From: Adiantum capillus-veneris
Taxonomy: Eukaryota > Streptophyta > Polypodiopsida > Polypodiales > Pteridaceae
Reading direction: 5' to 3'
Assembly: GCA_014529385.2 (NCBI GenBank)
Contig: CM043944.1
Coordinates: 179,110,740-179,174,739, forward strand
Length of the DNA stretch: 64,000 nt
Shown here: positions 11,786-23,724 of the stretch, piece by piece
How positions within the stretch are numbered: the first letter of the stretch is position 1
How the letters are laid out: each line of letters opens with the position of its first letter
Position numbers and translations under genes: made by a program
Notes under the pieces: model-generated
Databases searched by the model: none
The model's input: only the letters and a program-made list of their open reading frames with translations
What the model was told of the DNA's origin: nothing

Positions 11786-12290
11786 TCTCACTATCCAAAG
11801 TAGCCCGATTTTTTCCTAACAGTTGAGCATAGCGTCGCTCAAACTCTCTCAATAGTTCGGTGATGAAAAGTCTTTCTTTTGGCTTTGCAACCCATTCCAA
11901 GAAGGTCCTTTTTGTAGCCCTTTCAGAGTCCTCCATGAATTATTCCTCCTTTATGGATAATTTGAATTGCTCCCAACCTTCTCCATTCTCCTCCCTGATT
12001 CCCCTTACATGGTCTCTAATCTCGGGGACCACAACAAGCTCAAAACTACGAATCATGTCCACCTCTGGAACGCATTGTAGCTCCATCTCCTTTACATAAC
12101 CACGAAGAAACTTTGTGACATCTTTCCCTTCAAATTGGTCCATTTTGTTCACAATAGCTTGAAGGGCTTTGGTAGCTGACACCTCCCTTCTTTCTACAGC
12201 CTGTTGGTGTTGCATAAACATGGCGAATGCTTGAAACATTTGCATTGTGCCTTGATCAAAACGCATGCCTTGTTGCTCTTGCTGATCCAT
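11786..12290 (-). pseudogene. Gypsy gag, N-terminal part, truncated
   Basis: A minus-strand frame starts with ATG at 12,290 (MDQQEQQGMRFDQG) and runs through one stop at about 11,940 to the junction at 11,785. The N-terminus is glutamine-rich; later parts (TKRTFLEWVAKP, ELLREFERRYAQL) are typical of the gag of FLDD-type gypsy elements. It would be the missing N-terminal gag of the polyprotein at 12.9-17.9 kb, but it lies downstream of that integrase, so the locus is rearranged or holds a second partial copy. Residues from TKLKLLQEL onward are antisense of the D leader and not gag. Confidence 0.65.
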
Positions 12291-12930
12291 AGCTTTAATT
12301 ATTTGTAATCAAACCATTCAAAACAAGTATTTGAACCCCCACCCCAGATCCTTCGCATCAGGTTCACCAGAAATGTCCCCTTCTCTCTCTTCCCCGCGGA
12401 ACGATGAGCTGATGTGTCAATTTTTGGGCCATTTTGCCACTTTGGACCAAAACTAGGCCATTTTCAGCTCATTTTTTACCCAAAAAATGTCATTTTTTAT
12501 GTGAAAAATCCCAAACGGAGTCAGAAAAATTCCTAAATTTGTGGGATCACTTGCATAAGCATAAAAGGCATAGATAAGCATCATTTTCCATCAATATACC
12601 ATTTTGGGTGACTTTCCATGCAATCCTGCAACGGCGCCTGATAGCTGCTATTTTTGGCAATTTTTACCCGCATCAATCTTTATAGGCGAGATGAGTGTGC
12701 CACCATGAAACAATTGAAATATATACATTTTAAAACCAAATTAAGCATCTTATCAAGTGGAAAAGCACTCAAATGTGCCACATCCAGGGCCACAACTCCC
12801 CGGATAGGTATATACATGATAGCGACCGCAGTAGCCGCTTTAGCATATATCCCAATATGTACATGATTGCTTTTATTTCCATGATCCAGACGTGTCAAAA
12901 GTGAGGTGAATGATTTTATTCCACACTATG
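12291..12930 (-). repeat. Leader, PBS and probable short LTR of the minus-strand gypsy element
   Basis: On the minus strand GGCGCCGTTGC at 12,628-12,638 matches the tRNA-Asp PBS core over 11 bases and is preceded by TATCA, so an LTR probably ends at 12,639. A CTATAAAG box lies upstream at about 12,680. The putative LTR would span roughly 12,640-12,930, which is short. The leader between PBS and gag contains a 200-bp block (12,361-12,580) that recurs inverted at 17,917-18,112. A 72-codon frame inside the putative LTR (12,680-12,898) may instead be an extension of the coding region. Confidence 0.45.
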
Positions 12931-12941
12931 TACGTGCCACA

Positions 12942-13541
12942 TCACGACAACGTGGAATAATTTACTGCATTTACTCTAGCTCCTGTGTCGACAAAAGCAT
13001 TCGTGCTATGATTGTTGAGTTGTACTTTGATGTGCAGGTCCATTCCGTCTAACCAGTCATCATCTGTTAAAACTACATCTTCAGGTAATTCCCATTTTTG
13101 GTCATCTATTTCCAGCGTGTTGATGTGAATCGGTATCTGTTGATTTTTTAGAGCAGCTTTCCTTTTGAGTACCCAAAGCCGAGCTTCCTCTTGGGCTTCA
13201 TCAATAATATGCTGTCGTTTAATCTTCCTTTGTTTGCCTGCATGCATTCTTTCTAGCAATTCATTGGTTAGTGGCAAATTGTATTTCTTTAAACGATATC
13301 CACTAATCCAATTAGCCATTGGTTCACCATCTAGGGTCGACAATTTTACTGCTCCACTTGGAGATACATCTTTAATAATAAATGGTCCATTTCCCTTTTT
13401 CTTAAACTTGGTAATGTGTTGCTTAAGGGAATAGACTAAAACTAAGTACCTTTTCTTGAAGGTTTTTGTGATTAAGTGGGAATCAAATAACTTTTTTTGT
13501 TTTCGCTTTTGTGCATAGATGTGAGCTACGACAGTTAGCCT
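12942..13541 (-). pseudogene. Integrase C-terminal tail with a DTG protease-like motif
   Basis: Downstream of the integrase core this frame holds the usual integrase C-terminal fold (GAVKLSTLDGEP, SGYRLKKYN), then a basic linker (KQRKIKRQ), an acidic stretch (LTDDDWLDGMDLH) and LNNHSTNAFVDTGARVNAVN. FVDTGA followed by VNAV is the retropepsin active-site pattern. The normal protease lies upstream of RT at 16.5-17.3 kb, so this would be a second one. It ends at a stop at 12,942. A shifted frame at 12,898-12,680 (PIRGVVALDV) could be the rest of that domain, which is speculative. Confidence 0.55.
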
Positions 13542-14079
13542 TTACTCATCTAGCTTTTCCAAATCTTCCAATGTTGGTACTTTTTGCAATGCAAATGGCA
13601 GTAACCTTGGCCACTCTCCAAGCTTACCTTCACAAGCCTTAGCTAAAGCTTTGATTATTGGAGGATGCCCTCTTTCACTTTTGCCATTTCCCTCTTGGTT
13701 ATAAGCACAAGTTAAATCTAGTTTGATGCCCATTCTAGAGAAGAATTCTTGCTTCATCAGCATCCAATTCTCCTCTATCTGCAATTATCTTTCCCACACA
13801 CCCATAGCGATAGATCACATCTTCAAGAAGAAATTTACATATAGCTTGTGTACTCTTTGTCCTCAATGCTCGCTCTTCAACTTGATTAGACAAATCTTCT
13901 ATTGCAAGCACCAAATACCTCATTTGCCAAAGTCCCAAAGGCATTGTAACCAAATCCACAACCCATGTGTAATGCATGGCTAATGGATAAGTAGGATGTA
14001 GTCCATCATGATGCCGTACATTTGAATACATTTGGCATGTCACACAAGACTCCACAAACTGAGCCACATCCTTATACAT
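13542..14079 (-). pseudogene. Integrase core of the FLDD-type gypsy element
   Basis: 14,079-13,735 contains the CC half of the zinc finger (ESCVTCQ) and the first two acidic positions of the catalytic core (WVVDLVTM; IADRGELD). The frame then shifts near 13,740-13,784 and continues as CAYNQEGNGKSERGHPP and EWPRLLPFAL. The integrase would insert element DNA into the chromosome. The frameshift in the core makes this copy inactive. The HH half of the finger lies in the preceding frame. Confidence 0.75.
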
Positions 14080-14130
14080 CCCTTTCCACCAATACCTTTC
14101 TTTTACTTTGGAAAATGTTGCCCATACACC

Positions 14131-14712
14131 TCAATGTCCTGCCCATAAAATTTCATGGAACTCCTTGATGATTTGTTGCTGAGCAACCTTATCGCATACT
14201 ACGCGCAAGGGTGTTCCATCTCTTCGTTTAGGATGATTCCATAAGTAGCCATCCCTCAATAAGTATCCATATGCTTTTCTTCTTATCCTCTTAAATTCTT
14301 GTTGAGTCCAATCATTCTGCTTCTGCAGAGTACTTAAGTAGCGACCTATCAAGATCCATTCATCCTCATATAGTTCCTCTGAAAAGGAGTCAAGTGAAGA
14401 CAGAAAACATGCATGACTACTCTTTGCATGATCAATAGTGTAAAACTTTGTGCCAACATCATCTTCCTCAATAATTATATCCTGTTCACCTTCATACCTT
14501 GCCCTAGATAGCATATCTGCCATTGGATTATCTTTCCCTTCGATATGCTTGAACTCAGGATTCAAGGACTTTATGTAGGCTATCCATCGCAGCATTGCAA
14601 TATCAGGAGTCGAACAGTTTGTGATCATTCCAAGAAGTGGCAAACAATCAGTTTTCACAACCACTGATGCCCCTATCAAGTACTCCTTGTCACACCTCAA
14701 TGCTGTAACCAC
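14131..14712 (-). pseudogene. RNase H and integrase zinc-finger start
   Basis: The frame continues the RT product after a single stop at 14,734. VVKTDCLPLLGM and HIEGKDNPMADMLSR are the later RNase H motifs; the first (VTVDMSPTGIGWAIG) is at the end of the preceding frame. EFHEILWAGH is the HH half of the integrase zinc finger, broken by a TGA at 14,131 directly after it. RNase H removes the RNA template during reverse transcription. Confidence 0.75.
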
Positions 14713-14733
14713 CCCCCATAGTTCCCTTTTTAC

Positions 14734-16239
14734 TTATGCATAATCGCGTTGGCGAGAACTCAAAATCTTGGCTCTAAATCTCACCACATACCTTTTTCCT
14801 TCATCATCATCTTGCCCTATTGCCCATCCTATCCCTGTAGGACTCATGTCTACTGTCACAATGACAGGTCTCTCACATGCATAGTCTACCTTTCTCAAGG
14901 TTGGTGATGAAAGATGTAGCTTCTTTAGCTTTCTCATGGATTTTGTGTGCTCTTCTTCCCATCGAAACTTTTGATTCTTTCTCAACAACCTATAAAGGGG
15001 ATCTACTACATGTGCATAATGTGGTATCCAAATAAGGTAGAAGACGCAAGCACCAAGCAATCTTCGAGCTTCAGTTATAGTTGTACATGTTTCTTTCATG
15101 TTTCTGATTGCATCCATATTTTTTGGACAGGGCTTTCTACCATAAGGACCACACATATGCCCCACAATCAAAACTTCATTGACACCAAATACAGATTTTT
15201 TCCCTGACAGGGTAAGATTAACTTCTTTGAGCTTTGTCAAAATCTTCTCACAATCTTCAATATGGTCTGCAACAAACTCCATAGCTTCATCTTTATCTTT
15301 GTCTTCACATCCTTTGATGGGCACATCATCAAGAAATGGCATTGTGATTTGAGGTATGAAGTCACATAGAGCCTTGTTCATCCCATTCATCATATGTGCA
15401 ACTGAATTTGTTGCTCCTTGAGGTAAGGTACACATCCTTACCAGTCCCAAAGGTGTTTTCATAGTTGTCAGATCTCTACTCTCAACATCTAGCTGAAATT
15501 GATCGTACCCTGAATAGAGATCTCCCATTGAGTAAATTGGCCTCCCTGCAAACGGCTCTGTGAATTCATCCACTATAGGACCTGTACCCGCATTCCTAAT
15601 GGTAACCTTGTTTACAGGTTGCATATCTTGTATGAACCGCAAAGCTCCATTCCTCTTAGGCACAGTGAACCACCTGTTTGAATATGGTGCACAAAAAGGC
15701 TCCAAGATACCCATGCTAATCTTTTCATTAAGTAGTTCTATTAACTTTGGCAAATGTGCTTTCGGAACCGGAATTGGGCGTAGATTCCAAGGTACATGAG
15801 GGATAGTGAAGATCACCACAGGTGCAACAACATTAGGATCAACACACCCTATCTCATGTGGCTGGAAATAAAAAGCCTTACCATGTCTTGAAAGCATTTC
15901 TTTAAAACTCTTCTTCTCTTCTTCTGTTAAAAACTCTTCACAGCCAACTTTTATCTCTTTTAGGGATTCAATTGTGAACTTGTGTCCAGTTCTTTTTGGA
16001 TCCCTGAGACTCGGCTGCAAAGAAGCTTGCTCTAGCTTTTTCCTGCAATCTGGGGGTAAAGGTAAGGCCACTGGTCTCACTTTCTTTGCCACCGTTTTGT
16101 ACTTGGTCTCCACAAGCACTTCCAGTCCTTCATTAGCATTGAAATCTTTTTTATCTTCAAAAGGCTCAATCATATCATACATTTCCATAGAGCATACTTC
16201 CACAATGTGGGTTCCATCTTGCATGCTAGAATCCATCAT
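14734..16239 (-). pseudogene. Reverse transcriptase of the FLDD-type gypsy element
   Basis: A 501-codon open frame is the longest in the window. It includes the RT start (RFIQDMQPVNKVTIRNAG), MGDLYSGYDQFQLDV, TPLGLVRMCTLPQGATNS, and the catalytic box PFLDDVPIKG at about 15,319-15,345, where the usual gypsy box is YxDD. The thumb (RLLGACVFYLIWIPHYA) and RNase H start follow. The open frame suggests this part is young or under past constraint. The upstream protease is in another frame, and a stop at 14,734 separates it from RNase H, so the polyprotein is not intact. Confidence 0.85.
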
Positions 16240-16502
16240 AGCTTCAAGCTAAAGCATAGTATCTATATGACAAACTTGTTCAAAGAAACCTGAAATGTAT
16301 TCACTATCCTCTATGAGACTAGTTTCTTTCATGTATTTCTATACACTATATACATATTGTCGCACACTTCTTTTCATATCCTCAAGCTTCATAAAACATA
16401 CTGACCCATGCTCTGTTAATCCCTGGAAACCTGGAGAAAAAGCTTCTTCTCGCTTTGGGTCAGGCGAGAATCTTTTTCTTCTTGTACCATTTCAATCCCG
16501 CT

Positions 16503-17405
16503 TCACAATGGTACATGGCCAAAACCCCTTGTCTCCCTATACTCTTTGAACTCTTTGTTCGCTTTTGGTAGAGGATACTCACGAAGACTATTGCAGTTCC
16601 TCTCGTGATTCACACACACTGTCAAAAATTGCACATCTCGCTTCCCATCTCTTCTCTTTACCCTAGCATAAGCAGAACCATCATCCAAGACCTTTGTTTC
16701 CATGCGAACGGCTGTCATGTATGGCTGCCCAAGGATAAGAGGATAGGTAGACATCTCCTGCACAAAGAAATTTTGCTCATCCTTGACATTGCCAATCGTC
16801 ACTTTCACATTTGGACAAGCCCCATACAGCTCTCTTGATGAGTTATTTGCAGCTCTAATCATCCACCCATGGTCTATGTCTATCGGCCACTTACCCTTCA
16901 TGTAAAGACTCTTGGACATAAGATTGATCTCAAAGCCATGATCTATCAATGCAACATATGGCTCCTCAAGATCGCCCACCTTGACTAAAGTTTCTGTTGT
17001 AGCTCTTGCCCAATGAATTTTGGAGTAGTGGCTTTTATAGGAGGCTTCATCTGCATCATCATCATCTACAAATCTAGCATGTGCATATCTTCGAGAAGAC
17101 AGGTAGCATCCTACCACACTGTCAGCGCAATCACTCTCTTGGACATGTATTCCATGTGCCTTACGTGACTCCCCTTCACCCTCAGACTGTGGAAGAATAG
17201 ACTTAGTGAGAGTTTGTCTCTTTCTTTTTATGATATCTATAATTTCTTCATGAATATCGCGTTTAGCAATGCCAAGAACCTCACCCAAGGTAAAATCAAC
17301 TTTGCTATTCAAAATCCTTTCCTCCAATACCTGCTTTAAGTTTGTGGCAACTTCAATGTCAGATTGTAGTTTGTATGCAGGGCCTTTTGCTTTAGCTTTT
17401 CCTTG
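16503..17405 (-). pseudogene. Aspartic protease and linker of the gypsy polyprotein
   Basis: The frame carries a linker (FTLGEVLGIAKRDIHEEI, KRKRQ) and then a retropepsin domain with ALIDHGFEINLMS, VKVTIGNV and LILGQPYM. The active site reads DHG where D-S/T-G is expected, so the protease is probably inactive. It is in frame with the gag C-terminal piece across one stop at 17,406, and out of frame with RT, with stops between 16,503 and 16,239. Confidence 0.75.
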
Positions 17406-17916
17406 CTATTTCTTCTTCCCTGTAGATGCCTCCTCCATAGGAATCTTAGGAGGAGGAGGCACATGCGGTGGAGCGTCATAAGAAGGTCCTGGATCTTTTC
17501 TTCCACCAGCTCTTGTAACCCTCTTTGAAGTAGAAGAACCTACATCTCCATTCTCATGTCTGCGCTTCTCTTCCACAATTGCTTCATTGTTATAGCATTT
17601 TTCAAGATGGGCATGCACCGATAAAGAGTCCACAGGGTCATCCCAACCTGTTGTATGACGTATGCAATCACCAGCTTCATGTAATACCTGTTTAATTACC
17701 TTCACTTTTTCGGCTGAGGCTACTGCATATTGCCACAAGCTATCAACCTCCTCAAAATCATCTAGATTATACTTTAACACTTTCTTTGGAATTAGCTCTA
17801 TCTTTGCCCCATAGGTAGCAGCCTCCACTGGGGACCACCAAGCTTTGCTGTATTTGGTCAACAAGCCATGCAGCATAGGAAGAATAGTGAGATGGTTCAT
17901 CATTCTTCTGAGAGTT
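17406..17916 (-). pseudogene. Gag C-terminal part of the gypsy element
   Basis: The reliable part runs from about 17,905 downward: AWWSPVEAATYGAKIELIPKK, a helical stretch, TTGWDDPVDSLSVHAHLEK, a basic patch (KRVTRAGGRK) and a proline-rich tail (PPHVPPPPKIP). The open frame continues upstream to 18,059, but those residues come from the inverted leader block and are not gag. No CCHC knuckle is seen. It is followed in frame by protease. Confidence 0.6.
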
Positions 17917-18112
17917 TGTCTATGCTTTTTATGCTTATGCGAGTGATCCCACAAATTTAGGAATTTTTCTGACTCCACTTGGGAATTTTCACATAAAAAA
18001 AGGCATTTTTTGGGTAAAAAATGAGCTGCAAATGGCCCAGTTTTGGTCCAAAGTGGCAAAATGGCCCAAAAATTGACACATCAGCTCATAATGCCATGGG
18101 GAAGAGAGAGAA
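17917..18112 (+). repeat. Inverted copy of the gypsy leader block
   Basis: The sequence from tatgcttatgcgagtgatcc to gaagagagagaagggg is the reverse complement of 12,361-12,580 with few differences. The two copies face each other across 5.3 kb and bracket the gypsy coding body. It is not an LTR pair, which would be direct. It marks an inversion or a foreign insertion that removed the gag N-terminus. Confidence 0.8.
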
Positions 18113-18775
18113 GGGGGATTTTTACAGAAAAAAACAGAAATTTTTCTCTACTGTGCAATTGATTCCATGGTTGCTCAATCTATGTGTAGGGCAGTCCCAC
18201 CTCTTCAAAATCTTGTATCTGAGCTAGTGAGGGAGTGAATTTTGGTTTCCCCTTATCAAAATGGTGTGTAGGCTTCACTTTCAAAGCTCTTAAATCTCTG
18301 CAAAATCATAAAATGGTTGCCAAGAAGGTGGAAGCTCGAGCATTCCTTTCGACTGTTTGATGTTACGACGACTATGTAATTGGGGGCAAGGCTACATGAT
18401 ACCATGAAAGAGGTTTGGGTTCTGATTGAGAATTATGCTTGTATGAGCATCAAGGTTTCATGGCTGAAACATTAGTGTTTTTCAATGGTCTTTTTAAGTG
18501 AAATTGAATGTGATTTGATGATCCTCTCATCATACTCTCGACTACGAAAACAAGCAATTTCCAAGCACGATAGGAAACAGGGTTTGTGACTTTGTTGTCA
18601 CGAACGCTCTTAGATTCTCTGTCACCCTTAGAAAGAGGGTTGGTGATTCTCTACAAACTCTTTCTCGCAAAGGGTTTGTGACTCTCATCATAAACTCTCA
18701 CAGCCAGAGGTTCTGCACCTTCCCAGCTAGACCGCACACTTTCCGACAACGTACAAGAAGGCAACGAGTCAAGCA
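18113..18775. other. No recognised gene
   Basis: About 660 bp without a supported gene. A repeated phrase (agggtttgtgactt, agagggttggtgattc, aaagggtttgtgactctc, ccagaggttctgcacc) at 18,570-18,725 suggests a short degenerate tandem repeat. It probably belongs to the leader or gag of the family E element that follows. Confidence 0.4.
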
Positions 18776-19740
18776 TTGATAGCAAGAATAATGACAATCA
18801 AAGGATGCAACGAGAACCCAACTCCAACATTGGGAGTAGTCAACTTGAACGTGATAGTACATGGATGTTCATGTCCTCATCAATTTGTATGCTTACTAGA
18901 TGAACACATGAATGAGACGAAGATTCTTGGAATTCCCTGGATGCAAACATACAAAGAAGTACCTGATTGGGATACAAATCAGCTAAAGCTATCACCTAAA
19001 GGATGGAAACTCATTGTTCCAATTGCATCAAGCAAGGAGGAATGGAAAAGAAGCAATCAGCAGACCAAACCACGAAGTAGTCAATCTTCTCCATCCCCTC
19101 GACAATCAAATGCTACAAGTAGCATGCAAGGAGTCAGGCAAATTTGGGTACCAAAAGCACAGCTTAAGGATAAACCAATTCAGATCTAGGTGCCTAAAAC
19201 TTCACCAACAAAACAAAAGAAGGTTCCAAGGGTTAAAACACCGAGACGAGCATCTCTGAGAAAGGAAACTAGCATGAAAATGGTTTGGAAGAAAAAAGGA
19301 GCACGTATCTTCTCCACAAACCATAAAACCAATCAACCAATGGCAAGTTAAGTCTCAAAAGACTCCACCACACCATACAACACTAACCAGACCAAGCTAC
19401 CAATGACGAGAAAAAGCTCGACAACAGTCAAAAGTAGTACCAACAGCTCAAGCAATTAGTGTGCTAAAGCATCCTGAGGGTACAATTAAACAGAGACCAC
19501 ACAAGCTACAATATTTTCTCTTTGAAAGACATCAGCAACAAACCTCGACATCAAAAACCCTTGAGTTAATTACTTAAGACCCAGCTCTTGCACATCATAA
19601 TGGTTTGAACTGCATTGATCTTCATAGCATGGTAGAGCCAAGCACGGCTATGCATAGACACGATTGTCCAACCCATGCACACAGTCGTCTTGAATTACGC
19701 GATCTAGGAGGGGTGGAAGTGCACTAAGTACTAAGTAATT
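18776..19740 (+). pseudogene. Family E fragment: protease-like end and QIWVPK-rich tail
   Basis: An open stretch of 137 codons includes LNVIVHGCSCPHQFVCL and ETKILGIPWMQTY, which fits the C-terminal half of a gypsy retropepsin. It is followed by a basic, serine- and glutamine-rich tail with RQIWVPKAQL, then after a TAG a second QI-VPKTSP and MKMVWKKK. The same motif recurs in the E-like region at 53.4-54.6 kb (RQI-VPKPQ, QEIWTPRS, KQVWQKKP). Stops become frequent after 19,190. The product and role are unknown. Confidence 0.5.
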
Positions 19741-20063
19741 ATGGGTAATGTTTGAAGAGGGAGGAAAAGTTTGATGTTAACCTGTGATTTTTTGCAAAAT
19801 TACCTAATAATGCCCTTATAATCCATCATCAAGGAAAAATTCACTGAGAATATCTTCTCGATGAGTGTAAATAGTATATATACTATCAGAAAATCATCCA
19901 AAATAGTTCTTTTTTGGGTAATTTTAATCATTTCTATTGATAATTGCTACAAACGAGAGCGCGGAATTTCCTGCAAAATACTTAAAATAGCATAGAGCAA
20001 GCCATAAACAAACAAATCTACATACCTAACGAGTTTCGTAGCACATAATCGAGGCCATAAGCG

Positions 20064-20066
<3 letters not shown>

Positions 20067-20106
<40 letters not shown>
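20067..20106. repeat. (AG)n microsatellite
   Basis: About 20 uninterrupted AG units. An antisense ORF across it (20,226-20,026) is an artefact of the repeat. Confidence 0.95.
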
Positions 20107-20108
<2 letters not shown>

Positions 20109-20736
20109 AGAGCAAGACAACGCACGTGCAGGCGCACCTCCTAGAGCGGAGTGCTACACCAGCACGACGAGAGAGAAGAAGTACATAGACATTGGGTGCA
20201 ATCTCCCTCCGTGCAAGAGTGACCATTTCCCTCTTGCACGTATTTCATTTATAGATTTCTTGAATGGTCAAATTGAGTACAAACTTGCTGACCGGTCATA
20301 AATGGCCAAAGCTCATAAAAGAGCACTTAAACAATAAAATGTACAATATATATATCTCCATTCGCATACGCCTAGCTTGATCCGGTCTTTTCCTCTTGTC
20401 ACAGCTGCAATAAACAATAAAATATCATTTCCATAACATACCTCTCCGTTGGAAAGCAACTGTCCTCAGTTGTGAAGATAAAAGTCTACAAACAATACTT
20501 GTCAAAAACAATGATTAGAATTATGTATCAAATAGTAAGGAGATCCATAAAAATAGACAACATCGCTTATGCCTGCCGTCATCCACATACTACCTATTCT
20601 AGTGTCCCATACCACTAGAATACGCAGTATATGTCATACCCTGATGAATCAGGATATCATTGGTTACACTCATCATCAATCTCATAATGTCAAGTCTCAT
20701 CACATAAACACTACCGTAATAATCACCAGATACCAA

Positions 20737-20790
20737 ATCCCAATCCAATTCCAATTCCAATTCCACAATATAAGTCCAAATCCAAATCAC
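20737..20790. repeat. CCAATT hexamer repeat, degenerate
   Basis: atcccaatccaattccaatt and following units (ccaattc, ccaaatc) form a short hexamer-like array. Confidence 0.75.
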
Positions 20791-20867
20791 TTTCAGTATG
20801 TACACGGGTAACAAAGTCATACCAGTTGCAGTGGTGGCTAGCCACTACAGCATGATTTTGTCATCGG

Positions 20868-21096
20868 TGTTGCCTCATCCGGCGAGTCTACACCAGCAAG
20901 ACGTGCTTCCTAAATCGGCGAATCTGCATTAATGCTGCCTAAATTGGCGAATCTGCATTTAGCCTTGTGAATCTGTACTTTTTCAGTGTGCTGCCTAAAT
21001 CGACGAATCTGCATAGATAACTGGTGTTGCCTAAATCGGCGAATCTACACCAAGATGAGCATTTACACACTGCCTAAATCGGTGGATCTGTGTGCA
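20868..21096. repeat. Degenerate repeat with unit CCTAAATCGGCGAATCTGCA
   Basis: At least six variants of cctaaatcggcgaatctgca occur at about 20,910, 20,937, 20,992, 21,031, 21,071, and a weaker one near 20,870, with variable spacers. It lies upstream of a TATA-like CCTATAAAAG at 21,351 and may be part of the U3 of an unrecognised LTR. Confidence 0.75.
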
Positions 21097-21139
21097 CGTG
21101 ACCAATGGACTAGAGGATGGGGCCGAAAAGTGGTCAAAA

Positions 21140-21228
21140 AACAGTTGGCCGATTGGCCGGTGGCCAGTAGTCAATGGCCGGTGGCCGGTGGCCGGAATTC
21201 AATGGCCAGTGGCCGATGGCCGAATTCA
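21140..21228. repeat. GGCCGGTGGCC-type short tandem repeat
   Basis: Units of tggccggtggccg and variants recur eight or more times (ggccgattggccggtggcca and on). It is GC-rich against an AT-rich background, and directly follows the previous repeat. Confidence 0.8.
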
Positions 21229-21350
21229 AAAGGGGACTTGTCTTCTCAAGGGCGGCCACACCTGGATGGATTGGAGGGTCCGATTTGGACTTATCTACAC
21301 AACGGCGGCTACGCATGGTTACCTCTCATGAGAGAGGGAAACCCTTTTAA

Positions 21351-21360
21351 CCTATAAAAG
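21351..21360 (+). promoter_or_regulatory. Candidate TATA box
   Basis: CCTATAAAAG sits 120 bp after the GC-rich repeats and before a stretch ending agtggagaaactcc. The arrangement (repeats, TATA, short transcribed-looking tail) is typical of a plant LTR U3-R border. No coding region follows that I can recognise, so the assignment is weak. Confidence 0.4.
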
Positions 21361-21940
21361 GAGGCAAAAGACACTCACGTACTGAGCACAGTGAGATATG
21401 AGTGGAGAAACTCCTACATCAACAAACCTTCTTGGAAAGGTGGAAGCTATTGAAACATCTTTTGAGGTCACATGTGCTACATTTATTCCTTGAAACACCC
21501 ATCATCTCCTTCTTTCGCATTGCATGCTTTTGTTGACAAATTTCTCATATGCATATAGAGTGTCCAATAATTGGCACTTGCATCAGGCACTATTTTCGTG
21601 TTTCACGCAAGCACTCACCTTTCATGAACATGTACTTCACGTTCAACTTCTCAACTCCAATAAGAGCGTATACCACAAAAGGCATTTTTTTTTCCCACCG
21701 GGTTTTTTCCCTTTGGTCATCCAGGTTTTAGACACTAATCTCAAGACACCTATCACCATCCTCTTGTACATATTCCTTCTACATCAACAATAAGGAAATG
21801 CCACTCAAATCAATTGACAAATGAATTGGAGCACCAATTTCAGATCATAGCATACTTCTCCTCAATGGCGAGTCACAGAATGGCCTTCAATGACAAAGCT
21901 ACAAACAACACTAACAACATGATTGCACAGGAACAAATAA

Positions 21941-22195
21941 GTCCCCAATGAAGAAGCGTAGACATAAAAGTAATCAAAGGATCTCAAAAGATGAATGGTT
22001 ATGATGATAGATGTCCGCTCTAATGGATCATAGTTCTTGTTGTGGTTTGACAAAGATACAAGCGGTGCAACAGATGAAGCCAATACGACAGCAAAGTGTT
22101 GACCGCTAGGTCAACAACACAACATAACTCAAGAACAAAGAAGTCCTCAATGACAAAGAGCAGACATAAGGGTAATCAGAGGATCTCAAAATCTT
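21941..22195. repeat. Local direct repeat around an LTR-start remnant
   Basis: gtccccaatgaagaagcgta and the following 35 bp at 21,941-21,996 recur at 22,141-22,195 with a few differences. Between them, at 22,097-22,135, lies TGTTGACCGCTAGGTCAACA plus 18 more bases identical in plan to the LTR start at 22,767. The second copy ends exactly where the helicase fragment begins (22,199). Confidence 0.7.
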
Positions 22196-22198
22196 GTC

Positions 22199-23715
<1,517 letters not shown>

Positions 23716-23724
<9 letters not shown>

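Larger units (their letters stand above)
12640..17916 (-). mobile_element. Gypsy element with FLDD-type RT, body
   Basis: On the minus strand the order is gag C-terminus, protease, RT, RNase H, integrase and integrase tail, as in Ty3/gypsy. The RT box FLDD-VPIKG and the integrase phrase SPYN-like AYNQEGNGKSERGH resemble a gypsy lineage common in basidiomycetes and reported in non-flowering plants (recalled, not searched). Frames change near 16.3-16.5 kb and 13.74 kb, and stops occur at 17,406, 14,734 and 14,131, so it is dead. The gag N-terminus is replaced by an inverted leader copy at about 17,917. Confidence 0.8.

Noticed and set aside
11676-11790. C-terminal end of the minus-strand gag ORF (from TKLKLLQEL)
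   Set aside because: This part is the reverse complement of the D leader and open by chance.
20026-20226. 66-codon ORF with an LSLSLS tract
   Set aside because: Translation of an (AG)n microsatellite.
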